DNA of 34,828 nt from the NCBI RefSeq assembly GCF_022376445.1, contig NW_025955366.1, forward strand, positions 1 through 34,828, read 5' to 3'. The translations under genes and the position numbers were made by a program. A model generated the notes under the pieces. That model saw only the letters and a list, made by a program, of their open reading frames with translations, was not told the origin of the DNA and did no database searches. Below, piece by piece: positions 1-10,964 of this stretch. Source of the stretch: Fomitopsis serialis (Eukaryota; Basidiomycota; Agaricomycetes; Polyporales; Fomitopsidaceae). Positions within the stretch are counted from its first letter, which is position 1. Each line of letters starts with the position of its first letter.

Positions 1-105
1 ACCTAGGATGTCCCCTGGTTGCCATCGCGGTGAAAGACCTCGTCGAGGTAACGCATCAACTCGTCGATCTCGGGAACGACCTAGGAGCAGGAAGCGTATC
101 GTTCG

Positions 106-492
106 CTAGCAGGATGGCCCGGCTGCGGGACTCGAACAAGAATCGCTGTTCGAAGGTCGGTTCGATGGTTTGAACGATAGTCTAAGTTCGGAGGCACGTA
201 CGATCATCCAACGGACTCCGTGAGCCCAAGCCAGCCACTCTCCGGGACTGTTGGCATCGTATCGCGGCTCGACAAGTCCCTCGGTCTTGAGGACCTCTAG
301 GAGGCGGTAGTAGCGGGCAGCATACGCTTCGGAAGTTGGGTCGAGGTGCGGCATGTTCGTGTAAGTCAGGCGAACTCCTGCAGCTGTCTCATATCTTCGA
401 GGACTGTCACCGGCTCCGGTTATGACCTTCGCCGTTCGGGGACGGTCGCCCGTTATGCGGAACCTGCGGAAGGCCGAGTTGGATTCTCTCAT
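106..492 (-). CDS. antisense ORF inside the 5' LTR (128 aa)
   Basis: An uninterrupted ORF on the strand opposite to gag-pol. The other LTR carries the same 128-residue ORF at 10578-10964 with only two residue differences that I can see (R to H and K to E). The composition is protein-like, with an acidic and aromatic central part containing motifs such as HLDPTSEAYAARYYRLL and SPGEWLAWAHGV. I do not recognise the family. It may be an exon of a longer antisense gene spanning the LTR, since further protein-like antisense frames lie beside it. A chance ORF on the reverse of the LTR is the alternative. Expression is unknown. Confidence 0.35.
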   Translation of the reverse strand: MRESNSAFRRFRITGDRPRTAKVITGAGDSPRRYETAAGVRLTYTNMPHLDPTSEAYAARYYRLLEVLKTEGLVEPRYDANSPGEWLAWAHGVRWMIVRASELRLSFKPSNRPSNSDSCSSPAAGPSC

Positions 493-611
493 GTGTTAGT
501 AGGTCCGGGTCGAGCGTTGTGATATTCTCCGATTGGCTACTTTCCTTATCACTTTCATTCATCATTTCTTATTTCTCTTGGCTCTCTTGGTCTTCGGACC
601 GTATTTTCCTG

Positions 612-617
612 TATATA
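612..617 (+). promoter_or_regulatory. TATA box candidate of the 5' LTR
   Basis: TATATA lies in the LTR upstream of the gag leader and is conserved in the 3' LTR at 11084-11089. The position fits an RNA polymerase II promoter driving element transcription, with the R region starting downstream. This is inference from position; no transcript start can be seen. Confidence 0.4.
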
Positions 618-685
618 CTCTGGGACTTGTTCCCTCGAATCTCAGAGACCCCCTTACCCTCTCAATCTCACCTCGCACCGGCGAG

Positions 686-790
686 GTTCGTCAGCCAGTC
701 AGTACGTTCGAAGTCAGCAAGTTCGCCAGTCAGCCAGTACGTTCGAGCCATCAGTCAGTCAGTCAGTTCGCCAGTACGTTCGCCAGCTCG
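686..790 (+). repeat. degenerate tandem microrepeat in the 5' LTR
   Basis: Units related to CAGTCAGTACGTTCG and CCAGTACGTTCG repeat irregularly here. The matching block of the 3' LTR is 11157-11257; the two differ in unit order and length, so most LTR-LTR length changes fall here. This is a typical slippage-prone LTR segment. It could also cluster regulatory sites, but nothing shows that directly. Confidence 0.6.
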
Positions 791-1094
791 TAGTTGCCCC
801 GAGAGGCTCTACACTTCTTCTCCTGCCGTCGCTGCCTTCCTTGTCACCGTTCGTTCGACACGTCTGTCGAAACCTCCCTCCTACCTTCGAGGCTTAGCCC
901 TCGTCTTCGAACAGTCTTCGACATCTTCGAAGCTCTCCCACGTCGTTCGGAGTCTTGTCCGTCCTCCTCCTTCTTACCTAGACCACTGTACAGTCCCCCG
1001 TACATCTCATAGACGCAGAGGCCTCGCATACCACTGCTCGACCTCACGGTTGGGTTTTTGTGTGGCTTTTGTGTTCTTTTCGGTCGCGTCATCT

Positions 1095-1111
1095 TGGAGC
1101 CCACCGCGAGG
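1095..1111 (+). promoter_or_regulatory. primer-binding site candidate (PBS)
   Basis: Immediately after the LTR end, the sequence TGGAGCCCACCGCGAGG begins with TGG, the complement of a tRNA CCA end. Read in reverse, it would pair with a tRNA whose acceptor and T stems end in GGTGGGCTCCA. The three-base spacing from the LTR is usual for Ty3/gypsy elements. I cannot name the primer tRNA without the genome's tRNA set. Confidence 0.55.
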
Positions 1112-1250
1112 GGGATATAGAGCAAGATTCCGCCGCGTCGGAACTTCGACGTCAACCCTGAAGACTACCGAGACTACGAAAGTCCTCTTCTCGCACTCGC
1201 TATCGACAGTCGTCTAGGTCCCGGATCCGCCGCCGCCTTTCGCAGGCATA

Positions 1251-3330
1251 GCAACCCTCTACCAGGACCTTCGACTATCCCCTCTTCGTCCAACACGTCG
1301 AGCTTGTCCCCGATCACGACGATCAGGAACGCTCCGTTCGAGACCAAGTACCTACTACTCCATCCCATCCCGGACGTGCTCGAAGACTTTCGCTCTCAGA
1401 CGACCTAGAGTCTCGAGTCTTTGGCTCTCCTCTACCGTCCCTAACGCCGTCGCCACCTCTCGAAGGAGAGGACCTCAGTTCAGCCACGCCGATCACGACG
1501 CGTAGTGGAGCCACCACCTCACGTCTACCTTTACCCACTCGTCGCAGAGCGTCGTTAGCCCCTCCAGGACCAGAGTCGTCCGAGCCGCGAAGGACTTCGA
1601 CCAGCGACAACCAAAACCCTTCGAACGATCCACCAAATCCTTCGAACCCTCCGAACACCGATACGAACATGTCCGAAGCAGCAGCACAAGCTTCGAAGGC
1701 GGCTTCCATGCCTGCCCGCGGTCACTCGACCGCGCCGGTCTTTGATGAGTCAGAGCCCTTCGCGTTCAACCGTTCTTCCAGGACCTCGAGACCCACTTCA
1801 CGCGATGCGGGATCACCACCAATGCGGACAAGAAGTCATGGGCCGTTCGGTACCCGCCGATACGGGTCTCGGACCTGTGGACGATGCAGCCGACGTACAA
1901 GGATGCTACGAAGACGTACGACGAGTTTAAGACAGCTCTTCGAACACTCTACCCGGGTGCCGACGATCAACACAAGTATTCGACGGACGACCTCGACAAG
2001 GTGGTCCAGGAACGTCAGAGGCTTGGCTGAGCAACGCGCTCGACCTCGCCGCTTATTATCGTGATTTTACATGATCTCCGAGTACCTCATCGCTCAGGGT
2101 TCCCTCTCGACGCTCGAACAAGATCGAAGGTTCCAGCAAGGCTTTCCCCAGCGCTTTGGGGACCGATCGAACAACGCTTGTTCATGAAGAACCCCGACCA
2201 CTCGAGACGCAAGCCATGGACCTTCGCGCAGATCTACATCGCCGCTCAATGGGTCCTAGACGGCCCTACCCCGCTTCGACGTTTCAGCAAGTCATAGTCC
2301 AATCTTCGAACGTCCCCTCAGGTCCTTCGAACGTCGCACCATCTAATTCGTCCGGCGTTAAAACGAAGACCTCCTACCAGTCTTGCAGACGCTGATCAAG
2401 ACTCTCGAGGCTCAGCAGTTTAGGAGTCGGTCCCCGGACCACCAGGCGGTAGAGACGGCCCTCACTGCTTCTACTGCGGTCGTTCGGGCTGTCGCATCAA
2501 CGACTGCGAAATGTTCGAAGACGACGCCAAGAAGGGCTTGTGCCGGAGGAACCCAGACGGCAAGGTCGTGTCGTTCGACGGTCGATTCATGAGCAGGAGA
2601 GAGGGCGAGACCCTCCGCGACGCCATCTATGAGTACGCGCGCCGCACCGGCAAGGTCGGACTTAACGCGAACGCTTCGAACGGTTCGGGCGGTGCCACCC
2701 AAGGTTCGACTACCTCCCAGCTACTTACGAAGCGATCGAGACCCCACCGACTGCGACGTACGCCTTAGACATTGGCGAGACCCTCGAACGTATGCGAGAC
2801 CAGCTGTCACATATCACGGAGGTCTACGCCCAAGAGCAGCGGAAGAAGCACGTGTTCGACGGCGTCATGATTGACAAGAGGCCGCAGCGTTCCACGGCCC
2901 GTCCTGCGAACTTGCCCACCGATAAGTCACGAGCTCCGGACTCCCGAGGCTCTTCGAAGGAGCGTACCGTACGCTTCGCTTCGCCGCCTGTGTCGAGTCA
3001 GCAAGCAGCACCGATCGAGACCCCAATCACGCGTTCGAAGAGTGTAGAGCGTGCAGGTCCGCCACCGAGAGCTCCGACGCCACCTGCAGAGTCTAGGCCG
3101 AGCGTCCAGGCCTCGGCGCCACCAGCGCAGTCAGTGCCCGACAAGGAGAGTCCGATCCATCCCTTCGCAAATGTTCGGACGCGACCTATGCACCGCCGAC
3201 GACCCGAAACTTCGGAGCAGCGCCTACGAAGTTTAAGAACCGGGACGGCTCGTATACGAATCTTGCACCTGTGTTCAGGCCCAGCTGGCCGAGTCCGTCT
3301 TCAAGCGCTCCATGAGCACGCCAACGGTCC
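1251..3330 (+). pseudogene. gag: gag, broken by frameshifts
   Basis: Gag is the nucleocapsid/capsid polyprotein of the retrotransposon. Coding starts as a Pro/Ser-rich frame open from about 1251, with a good ATG at 1669, continues to about 1770, then shifts frame several times (near 1770, 2034 and 2170, and more downstream). The middle part has the capsid-like pattern of Agaricomycete gypsy Gag, for example EQRLFMKNPDH and FAQIYIAAQWVLDG at 2170-2265. A zinc knuckle lies at 2466-2507 with spacing C-X2-C-X4-C-X4-C, where the usual third ligand His is Cys. After it come a basic linker and the conserved LTIEELLSISPELRNRYREA stretch at about 3330-3390 that leads into protease. The original protein is not expressible from this copy. 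Confidence 0.8.
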
Positions 3331-6300
3331 CGCTGACCATCGAGGAGTTGCTGAGCATCTCGCCCGAGCTTCGGAACCGCTATCGCGAAGCTGTGACGCC
3401 CCGAAGAGTGACGCATGACTCGAACCCGACCTCGACGAACATGGCTGCGTTCGAAGAACTTCCGACACACGACCCTGCGTTAGTAGACTGCCACGACAAC
3501 GAGCTCGACCCAGACGCTACCATCATCCCAGACTCGTACGAGACGTACCTGAGGGTGTTGCCTCGAGGCGCGATACCTAGCGAACTCACTGTCGCGGCGA
3601 GTCCCATTCGCTTCGAACGATCGACCTCACGATCGATCGTAAGGAGAAGGTAGCCTGCATTCTCGATCCCGGTTCCAGGTCATCTGCATGTCGGAAGCAC
3701 TGTGCTATCATCTCGGTTTATCGTTCGACCCGACCATCGTCCTCAGCATGCAATCCGCGAACGGTGGAGTCGACCGCTCGCTCGGCCTTGTTCGAAACGT
3801 ACCATGTCAAGTCGGCCCGATCACCTTGTATCTCCAGATCCACGTCATCAAGCGCGCGTCGTACGACGTACTGCTAGGTCGACCATTCGACGTCATCACT
3901 GAGAGCCTGGTGAAGAACTTCGCCGACGAGAATCAAACCATCACCCTGTTGTGCCCGAACACGTCCGAACAGATCACGGTACCTACGATGCCTCGAGGAC
4001 GTCCGAAGTTCCAAGAGGTTTTTCAGAAGAGGCAGTCGGGACTTTTGAACACGTAGTTCAGGCCGACGATGACGAGCAAGTCGCCTTGTGATCGACTTCG
4101 AAAACGATACCCCGTCCATTTCTGCCTATGCCAACATATCATCTCTCGAAGACCCAGTTCTCGCGGCTACGTATCTCTCCGTTCCACATACCTATTCCAG
4201 TTTTGTTTTCGATGAAGTCAGGACAGCCACCGAGGCTACGAGATCGACTCAGCATACCCCGTCATACGCTTCGAAACCTTCGAACACGCATGCATCTTCG
4301 ACCACTTCTCCGAACACATTCTCTCGTTCGAACACTCACCTACGTATACCCGCACCGGCCATACCCACGACAGTACCGACTCGTCCGAGGATGCTCCTGA
4401 TGTGTCCACATTCGCACAGGCAAAATCGAAGAAGAAGTACAAGCCGGTCGCACTCAAGACGAGACCTGTTCTCGGGTCCGTCCCCGAACAGTTTCGTATC
4501 GTTCGCGACATCAAGGGAGATCCGCTCTCTACGATGCGTGAACTCAACCCCAACCCACCTCCTTTCAAGCCCGAAGGTCGCTACACGGCCGAAAGGGCAG
4601 CTGTCTCGGATAAGCTGCACGACGATGATCTGTTACAACCGCCGAACGCGATCTACTTCACCACTTCATGGCTACGAACAACGACGCGTTCGCGTGGTCA
4701 GACAACGAACGTGGCAACTTCAAGTCCGAGTATTTCCCACCTATAGACTTTCCTGTGATCCCGCATACGCCTTGGGTCCAGAAGAACATCCCTATCCCTC
4801 CTGGTCTGTACAAGGAGGTCTGCTCGATGATTCGTCGCAAGATTGACTCCGGAGTCTACGAACCTTCGAACTCGTCGTACCGTTCGCGATGGTTTTGTGT
4901 TGTTAAGAAGGACGGCAAGTCCTTGCGGATTGTTCACAGTCTCGAGCCTCTCAACGCAGTCACGATCCAACACTCTGGTGTCCCGCCGACTCCCGAACAT
5001 CTCGCCGAACAGTTCGGAGGACGAACGTGCGGAGGGATGCTAGACCTCTATGTCGGCTACGACGAACGCTATATCGCCGAAAGTTCGAGAGATCTCACTA
5101 CGTTCCAGACACCGTACGGAGCCATGCGACTTACTACGCTTCCTATGGGGTGGACAAATGCAGTACCCATCTTCCACGACGACGTAACCTATATACTTCA
5201 GCCCGAAACTCCCGAACACACTGTACCCTACATCGACGACGTTCCGCTCAAAGGTCCGGCTAGCGACTACGGTGGCGAAGTCATCCCGCAGAACCTGGCA
5301 TTCGAAGGTTCGTCTGGGAACACTTCCAGAACCTTAACCGGATCGTCACTCGAATGCGCTACGCTGGTGGAACGTTTTCGGGAGTCAAGAGTGTGCTGAT
5401 AGCTCGAGAAATCATGGTCATTGGCCACCGTTGTACGCCTCAAGGGCGCCTGCCTGACGAATCTCGAGTCGCGACCATCCGAAACTGGGGCGCCTGTCAG
5501 ACCTTGTCCGATGTTCGAGCGTTTCTCGGCACGATCGGAGTGTGCAGGATATTTATCAAGAACTTCGCGCACCGGGCCGACGCCTCGTTCGTCTAACAAG
5601 GAAGGATATGCCCTTCGAATGGGGCCCCGCACAACAGCAGGCTCAGGACGACTTGAAGCAGGCCTTGCTCGAAAGCCCAGCACTTCGTTCGATCAACTAC
5701 GACTCGACGGCACCCGTTATTCTGGCCGTCGACACGTCCTTCATTGCAGTCGGATTCCTCCTATGCCAGTGCGACGAGGAGACGCCAAGCGCAGGTACTA
5801 CAGCCGATTCGGGTCAATCACGCTCAACGACCGCGAACGTCGATTCTCGCAACCAAAGCTTGAAATCTATGGACTGTTCCGCGCTCTTCGAGCGCTTCGA
5901 ATGTATGTCATCGGGATTCGAAACCTGATCGTGGAAGTCGACGCTCGATACATCAAGGGGATGCTGGCTAATCCCGATATCGCACCGAGCGCGAGCATTA
6001 ATCGCTGGATTGTCTCAATTCTCACGTTTCACTTCACTCTCGTGCACTGCCCGGGACCTCGCACGGACCGGATGGACTGTCCCGAAGAACGACGCAACCA
6101 GGCGACGACCCAGTAGACGAAGACGAAGCGTTCGAAGACTGGATCGACAACATGTACTCGTTCGTGCACATGATACAGCCTTATCCCACCCTCTCCCGCC
6201 CTTCGAACGTTGCGGTGCTCGTGTTGACCGAGGACGGTCAAGATTTCAGTAAGGGGGAGGATGACGACGACTACGCGATAGTACCACGTTCGGACAAAGC

Positions 6301-7700
6301 TCGAAAGCTAGACGCACGTGTCGAGCAAGTCAAGCATTTCCTGATGACTCTTTCGAAGCCAGACGGACTTTCGCAACGAGCGTTCGAAGTGTTCTACAAG
6401 TACGCGACGCAGTTCTTCGTCACGGGGATCGACTCTGGAGACGAAATGGTCAAGGCGCGCATAAGGTTGTCCTACCACCCGAGCGAAGGCTTCGAACATT
6501 ACGCGAGAGCCACGATAGGATCGGACACCGCGGAATCCACGCAACGATCGTAGCAGTCTCCGAACGCTTCTGGTGGCCCGATCACAAGTCCGACGTAGGC
6601 TGGTATGTTCGAACGTGCGACCTATGTCAGAAGCGTCAGTTACGACAGATCCTCATCCCACCGACGGTCGCGATGCCAGCCGGACTATTCATGAAGGCGT
6701 TCTGCGACACGATGTTCATGCCTGTTTCGGGAGGCTATAAGCTCATAGCGCAAGCGCGCTGTTCTCGATCACGTACCCCGAAGCCCGAATGCTTCGAAGA
6801 GAGACAGCTCAGACCCTTGGCGAATGGCTATATCAAGACATTGTCTGTCGCTGGGGCACGCTTGTTGAACTAGTCTCCGACAACGGCGCCCCTGGGTCAA
6901 GGCGCTCGAGTACCTCTCAAGAAGTATCACATCAACCATATCAGGATCAGTGGTTACAACTCGCGAGCGAACGGTATCGTCGAACGTTCGCACTTCGACA
7001 TGAGACAAGCGTTGTTTAAGGCAGCAGACGGAGATCAGTCGCGCTGGTCACAGGTCTTCCATTCAGTACTATGGTCCGAACGCGTAACAACTCGTCGAAG
7101 AATGGGATGTTCGCCATACTTTGCCAGCGACAGGCACGCACCCGATACTGCCTCTCGACGTTATCGAAGCAACGTACCTTGTCCCACCACCTGAGACAGC
7201 ACTCGACACTACCGACTTGATTGCACGACGAGCTGTAGCACTTCAGAAACGGTCGGAGGACCTTTCGAAGATCTATTCGAAGGTCTACGAAGCGAGACGT
7301 GAGGCTGCCCGACGCTTCGAACGAGAGCACCAGTACACGATCGAAGACTTTGACTTCCAGCGTGGGGACTTAGTCCTCGTGCGAAACACAGCGATAGAGA
7401 AAGCCTTGAACCGGAAGATGCGCCCGCGGTACCAAGGACCTATGGTCGTCGTATCTCGGAACCGAGGAGGTGCCTACATCATTGCTGAACTAGATGGCAC
7501 GGTCCTCGACAGACCTATCGCCGCTTTCGAGTCATTCCCTACTTGCTCGAAGGTCGATCACGATTTCGCTCGAACACCTGGACTACCCTTCGAACGCTGC
7601 GGAAATGGAGCAGTCAGACACACTAGGGACGACGAACCGACGCGTCCAGTTACCCGACGAACTAGACGACGAGTCTTCAAGTTCGGAAGACGAAGAATGA
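3330..7700 (+). pseudogene. pol: pol: protease, RT, RNase H, integrase, frameshifted
   Basis: Pol supplies the enzymes for reverse transcription and integration. The protease DPGS motif is at 3665-3676, followed within bases by a frameshift; the SYDVLLGRPFDVITESLV segment of retropepsin-like proteases is clear. Reverse transcriptase (4668-5400) shows GMLDLYVGYDER and the catalytic YIDD at 5229-5240. RNase H spans about 5700-6090 (AVDTSFIAVGF, IVEVDARYIKGML). Integrase has the CDLCQKRQ half of its zinc site, then the three acidic residues at 6706-6708 (D), 6879-6881 (D, in SDNG) and 6982-6984 (E, in NGIVERSH), and a GPY/F-like RPRYQGPMVVV at about 7420. The C-terminal acidic SSSSEDEE tail ends at 7700. 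No chromodomain is visible. Frameshifts (5275, 5590, 5790, 6116, 6550, 6770, 6890, 6925 and others) make it non-functional. Confidence 0.9.
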
Positions 7701-7923
7701 GTCCTCGAAGGACTCGCTAGGATACCCAACCAATTTCTATCTATCTTCATTGATTAGCCATCTCTGCACGTCGCTTCAATCACCGCACACCGCGTACACG
7801 GAAGGACAAGACATCATTATACAAACACGAGAGAGGAGACGTTACAAATAGCAGCCACACGGATACACAACAGGACCCGAACACATCATGGACCTACGAA
7901 CGCGACAGGATACTACGAACGAA
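7701..7923. other. spacer between pol and the antisense gene
   Basis: About 220 bp between the pol stop and the end of the convergent antisense gene. It is slightly AT-richer than pol. No ORF or repeat stands out. It probably holds 3' untranslated sequence for both transcripts. Confidence 0.4.
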
Positions 7924-9517
7924 CTACTTCGAACCTTTCCCTTCGAAGGCCCGGCCGACGGACCAGCTGCAGGCGGATCGAACGCGCCACGCGCAGCCTC
8001 GGTGACTCGACGTACAGCTCGTCGACGCGGCGGCTGTAGTACTCCTGGAGACCTCGAGCACCGCGAGCTCGAGACCCATCAGGTTCAGCGACGCCTCGAC
8101 GTTGCCGACGCGTTCGGTGGTCGCAGTCAAGGCCGCACGGGCCTCGGCGAGCGAGCGGACCGGGGCGCACTGCGCCTGGAGGATCGCCGAGATGTCGATC
8201 GGCGGGGTCTGCGTCTGCGCGGCGTGCAAGGCCGCGGCGGCACGGGGATGGAGGGCATGCGCGACGTCGAAGGCGCAGGCCCAAGCCGGGACCGTGACCG
8301 GAGCGGAGGCGCGGGGCTGCTGGCTCCTCGGCGTCGCCGCCCTTGCCTACGAAATGGAGATGTCAGCTACGAACGACCTCCGGTCTTCGAAGATAGGAGT
8401 GGACTTACCGGCACGGCGACCTTACGAGTGCCAGCCAGGTGGCGGCGCCCCAGTAACAGCCCTGCTGATCGTGCAGGCACTGATTGCATGCAACCGCGTC
8501 GCCTCGAAACGCACTCCTTGGAGTCGCGTAGCCGCGGCGCAGCGGTCGCACTAAGGCACGAACAGTTAGTAGGAACGGCGAAGACGAGAGGAGAGTACTT
8601 ACCGCCATCGTCCTGTCGCGGACAGTGGTCGCGCGAGCACGAGCTTGCGGACGGCGGGGTCCGTGACGTCGGGCGCGAGCCGTCAGCCGGGGCCTTACGC
8701 TTCTTGTTTTTCTTCGAGCCTTGGGCTCGGAGACGATCTCGACCTCCGGCGATTCCGCACGAACGTCGAGGCGTCAGAGGCGGTGGGGGACTGAGCACGG
8801 GACTTACCCTTGCCCCGCGCGCCGGAACGACCACGCCGCGGCAAGACCTTCTCCTCGCGGAGCTGGCGAGCCGCCTCGCGCTTGTGAGCCTCGGCGGCCT
8901 CCTCGATCTCGGCAGCCTCGCGGCGTTCGAGCTCTTCGGCCTCGGCGGCCTCGCGTCGTGCGTTTTCTTCGGCCTCTCGGGCCTCTCGAACCTTCAGGGC
9001 CTCGGCGGCCTCCCGACGTTGTCGTGCCTCGGCCTCGACGCGCAGCCGAGCTTGTTCGGCCTCCCACTGCTGGCGTTCTTCGACCTCCTTTTGGGCGTGC
9101 AAGATGGCGGCGTCGAGAGAGGCCACTCCATGTGCCCCGCGCACTGGCGGGCCGTGTCCGGACTCACGTGGGTAGCGAGGACAAGGAGGCGGCCCAGAGC
9201 AGTCGCGTAACGGTGCGAGAGCGGGGCGCCTTCGAGACCCGGGTATACGATTCTACGAACATCGGAACTACGCTACGAAGGACAGGAAATAACAGACTTA
9301 CCGTAGCCGCGTACGCACCCTCGAGCCACTCCTCGATCGGTCCGGCTTCTCGGGGACGAGGTTCGCCACGACCCAGTTGGCGAGGGGCTCTTCGGGTCGT
9401 GGGGGACGGGGAATCCGGTCTTCGGTCCACGGTGCAGGTCGTCCGACGCAGAGGCGCCGGCAGGTTCGGGGACTTGGCGAAGGCGGGAGCGGGCGCGGGA
9501 GCAGACGAGGCGGACAT
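7924..9517 (-). CDS. antisense spliced gene inside the retrotransposon: coiled coil plus Cys-rich motif, unknown function
   Basis: Predicted complement(join(7924..8341,8409..8550,8603..8743,8808..9252,9302..9517)), about 453 aa, with phases agreeing throughout. Introns are 49-67 bp with GTAAGT donors; 8551-8602 has a perfect TACTAAC branch site. Residues 1-72 are Pro/Ala-rich; exon 2 encodes a long Ala/Glu/Arg coiled coil (EAEARQRREAAEALKVREAR type); exon 3 has a basic KKNKKRK patch; exon 4 has ACNQCLHDQQGCYWG, a CxxC...C cluster like the Zn motifs of many unannotated Agaricomycete proteins; exon 5 has a second helical segment. The exon 5 acceptor is ambiguous and the last 50 residues may be in a shifted frame. 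The gene opposes gag-pol, with its start about 380 bp inside the 3' LTR boundary. Its intactness contrasts with the ruined gag-pol. Function is unknown. Confidence 0.6.
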
Positions 9518-9885
9518 GGGGCGAGCAAGCAGGGACGAAGATGGACGAGCGAAGAGGGGGATTAAGCGAAGTTCGGCTGGGATCCCCCCCGCTATATGTG
9601 TGCTCGAGCTTTGTGGGTCCACCTACCGCATTCGAGGCGCTGAAACAACGGGGATCATCCCCATCAGAACCATCCAAAACGGCAAGAAGCGCTCGCCTCC
9701 CGTCCAATGGGATTAATTCTTCGGATCAACGTGATCGAGGCGCGTCCTGCCGTTCGCTAATCGCTTCTCGAGCGCTCGCCATTGGACAAGACCTTCGGAC
9801 GGTCTGGCGCGGAAGCATCTCGATGATCGCGGACGCAAATCAAGCGCCGGCGTGTTCGAGCCGACCGAGGACGGTCTGGATCTCA

Positions 9886-9897
9886 GTAAGGGGGAGA
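9886..9897 (+). promoter_or_regulatory. polypurine tract candidate
   Basis: The purine run AAGGGGGAGATGATGAG starts here. Such tracts prime plus-strand DNA synthesis just upstream of the 3' LTR. A near copy of the tract context (GAGGACGGTC ... TCAGTAAGGGGGAG) also occurs inside pol at about 6230-6260. The LTR would start with TGATGAG or TGAGCC at 9898-9901, matching the TCA at its other end. Confidence 0.55.
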
Positions 9898-10120
9898 TGA
9901 TGAGCCCTTAGCTCACCTACCCACCGAAAACGCGATTTACGGTCGGTACGACAGTACACTAAGTCAGAACGGTCGACGCACTGTCCGTCCGTTCGAGGGA
10001 ACGCCCGATGTTCGAAGCTCAAGCGTCAATGTTTGGAACCCTTAGTGGCAAAGTCATACGGTTTAGAAGAGTCACTACATTGGTAGGACTACGGGCAAGT
10101 ACACGGCTAGGTCAAACTAA

Positions 10121-10438
10121 CTAGTGACGGCCTCGGCAACTCTCGTATCTATGGCCTCGACCTCCACACCCATGACCACCACCCCTACCCCTACGAACAG
10201 ACGGACCGGCGTCGAAGCTACGGTCAGTGTTGACGCGCTCGAGCAGGCTTTTGAGCAACCCGACGAGGGTGTCGTGCGTGCGGCGCTGGTCGACTGCGAT
10301 GTTGTGAATCGCTCGACCCATGGACTCGAGGTTGTCGGGCAGCTGGCGGAAGTCGGACAGGATCAACGTCTCGCGCTGATACTGCGGGTTCGCGAGAGGA
10401 CGACACTCGGCCTGGTTGACTTGTTCGAGCAGTACCAA
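10121..10438 (-). CDS. antisense ORF in the 3' LTR (105 aa)
   Basis: This ORF lies in the LTR part that is not visible in the 5' copy. Its sequence is protein-like and mostly helical (LLEQVNQAECRPLANPQYQR, LESMGRAIHNIAVDQRRTHD), ending in a Gly/Arg-rich tail. With the ORF at 10578-10964, and fragments such as EINELMRYLDEVFHRDGNQ between them in shifted frames, it may be a remnant of one longer antisense protein. Family not recognised. Confidence 0.35.
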   Translation of the reverse strand: MVLLEQVNQAECRPLANPQYQRETLILSDFRQLPDNLESMGRAIHNIAVDQRRTHDTLVGLLKSLLERVNTDRSFDAGPSVRRGRGGGHGCGGRGHRYESCRGRH

Positions 10439-10577
10439 GGTCTCGGACCACGCGATCGTAGGGTAGGGCGAACCTAGGATGTCCCCTGGTTGCCATCGCG
10501 GTGAAAGACCTCGTCGAGGTAACGCATCAACTCGTTGATCTCGGGAAACGACCTAGGAGCGGGAAGCGTATCGTTTG

Positions 10578-10964
10578 CTAGCAGGATGGCCCGGCTGCGG
10601 GACTCGAACAAGAATCGCTGTTCGAAGGTCGGTTCGATGGTTCGAACGATAGTCTAAGTTCGGAGGCACGTACGATCATCCAATGGACTCCGTGGGCCCA
10701 AGCCAGCCACTCTCCGGGGCTGTTGGCATCGTATCGCGGCTCGACAAGTCCCTCGGTCTTGAGGACCTCTAGGAGGCGGTAGTAGCGGGCAGCGTACGCC
10801 TCGGAAGTTGGGTCGAGGTGCGGCATGTTCGTGTAGGTCAGGCGAACTCCTGCAGCTGTCTCATATCTTCGAGGACTGTCACCGGCTCCGGTTATGACCT
10901 TCGCCGTTCGGGGACGGTCGCCCGTTATGCGGAACCTGCGGAAGGCCGAGTTGGATTCTCTCAT
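10578..10964 (-). CDS. antisense ORF in the 3' LTR (128 aa), partner of 106-492
   Basis: Same reading frame, start and stop as the ORF in the 5' LTR, despite surrounding substitutions and indels in the LTRs. No indel falls inside the ORF between the two copies, although indels occur nearby. This is weak evidence of constraint at best. I do not recognise the product. Confidence 0.35.
   Translation of the reverse strand: MRESNSAFRRFRITGDRPRTAKVITGAGDSPRRYETAAGVRLTYTNMPHLDPTSEAYAARYYRLLEVLKTEGLVEPRYDANSPGEWLAWAHGVHWMIVRASELRLSFEPSNRPSNSDSCSSPAAGPSC

Larger units (their letters stand above)
1..1091 (+). repeat. 5' LTR, 3' portion only
   Basis: This is the left copy of the direct repeat. It ends in CGCGTCA, the CA end expected of an LTR, exactly where identity with the second copy stops. 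If the 3' LTR starts at about 9898, some 570 bp of this LTR lie upstream of the window. It contains a TATATA box at 612-617, a degenerate CAGTCAGTACGTTCG-type microrepeat at 686-790 and an antisense ORF at 106-492. Differences from the other LTR are scattered and include indels in the microrepeat, so the insertion is not very recent. Confidence 0.9.

Noticed and set aside
519..1217. 232-aa + strand ORF in the 5' LTR
   Set aside because: It is Ser/Arg low-complexity read from LTR promoter and microrepeat sequence. Its counterpart in the other LTR is disrupted by indels.
1323..1709. 128-aa - strand ORF opposite the start of gag
   Set aside because: The + strand frame here is open, Pro/Ser-rich and continuous with the gag ATG, so the - ORF is a shadow.
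7888..9210. 440-aa + strand ORF after pol
   Set aside because: It is Arg/Gly/Pro-rich and is the reverse shadow of the GC-rich antisense coiled-coil gene, whose exons have proper splice sites.
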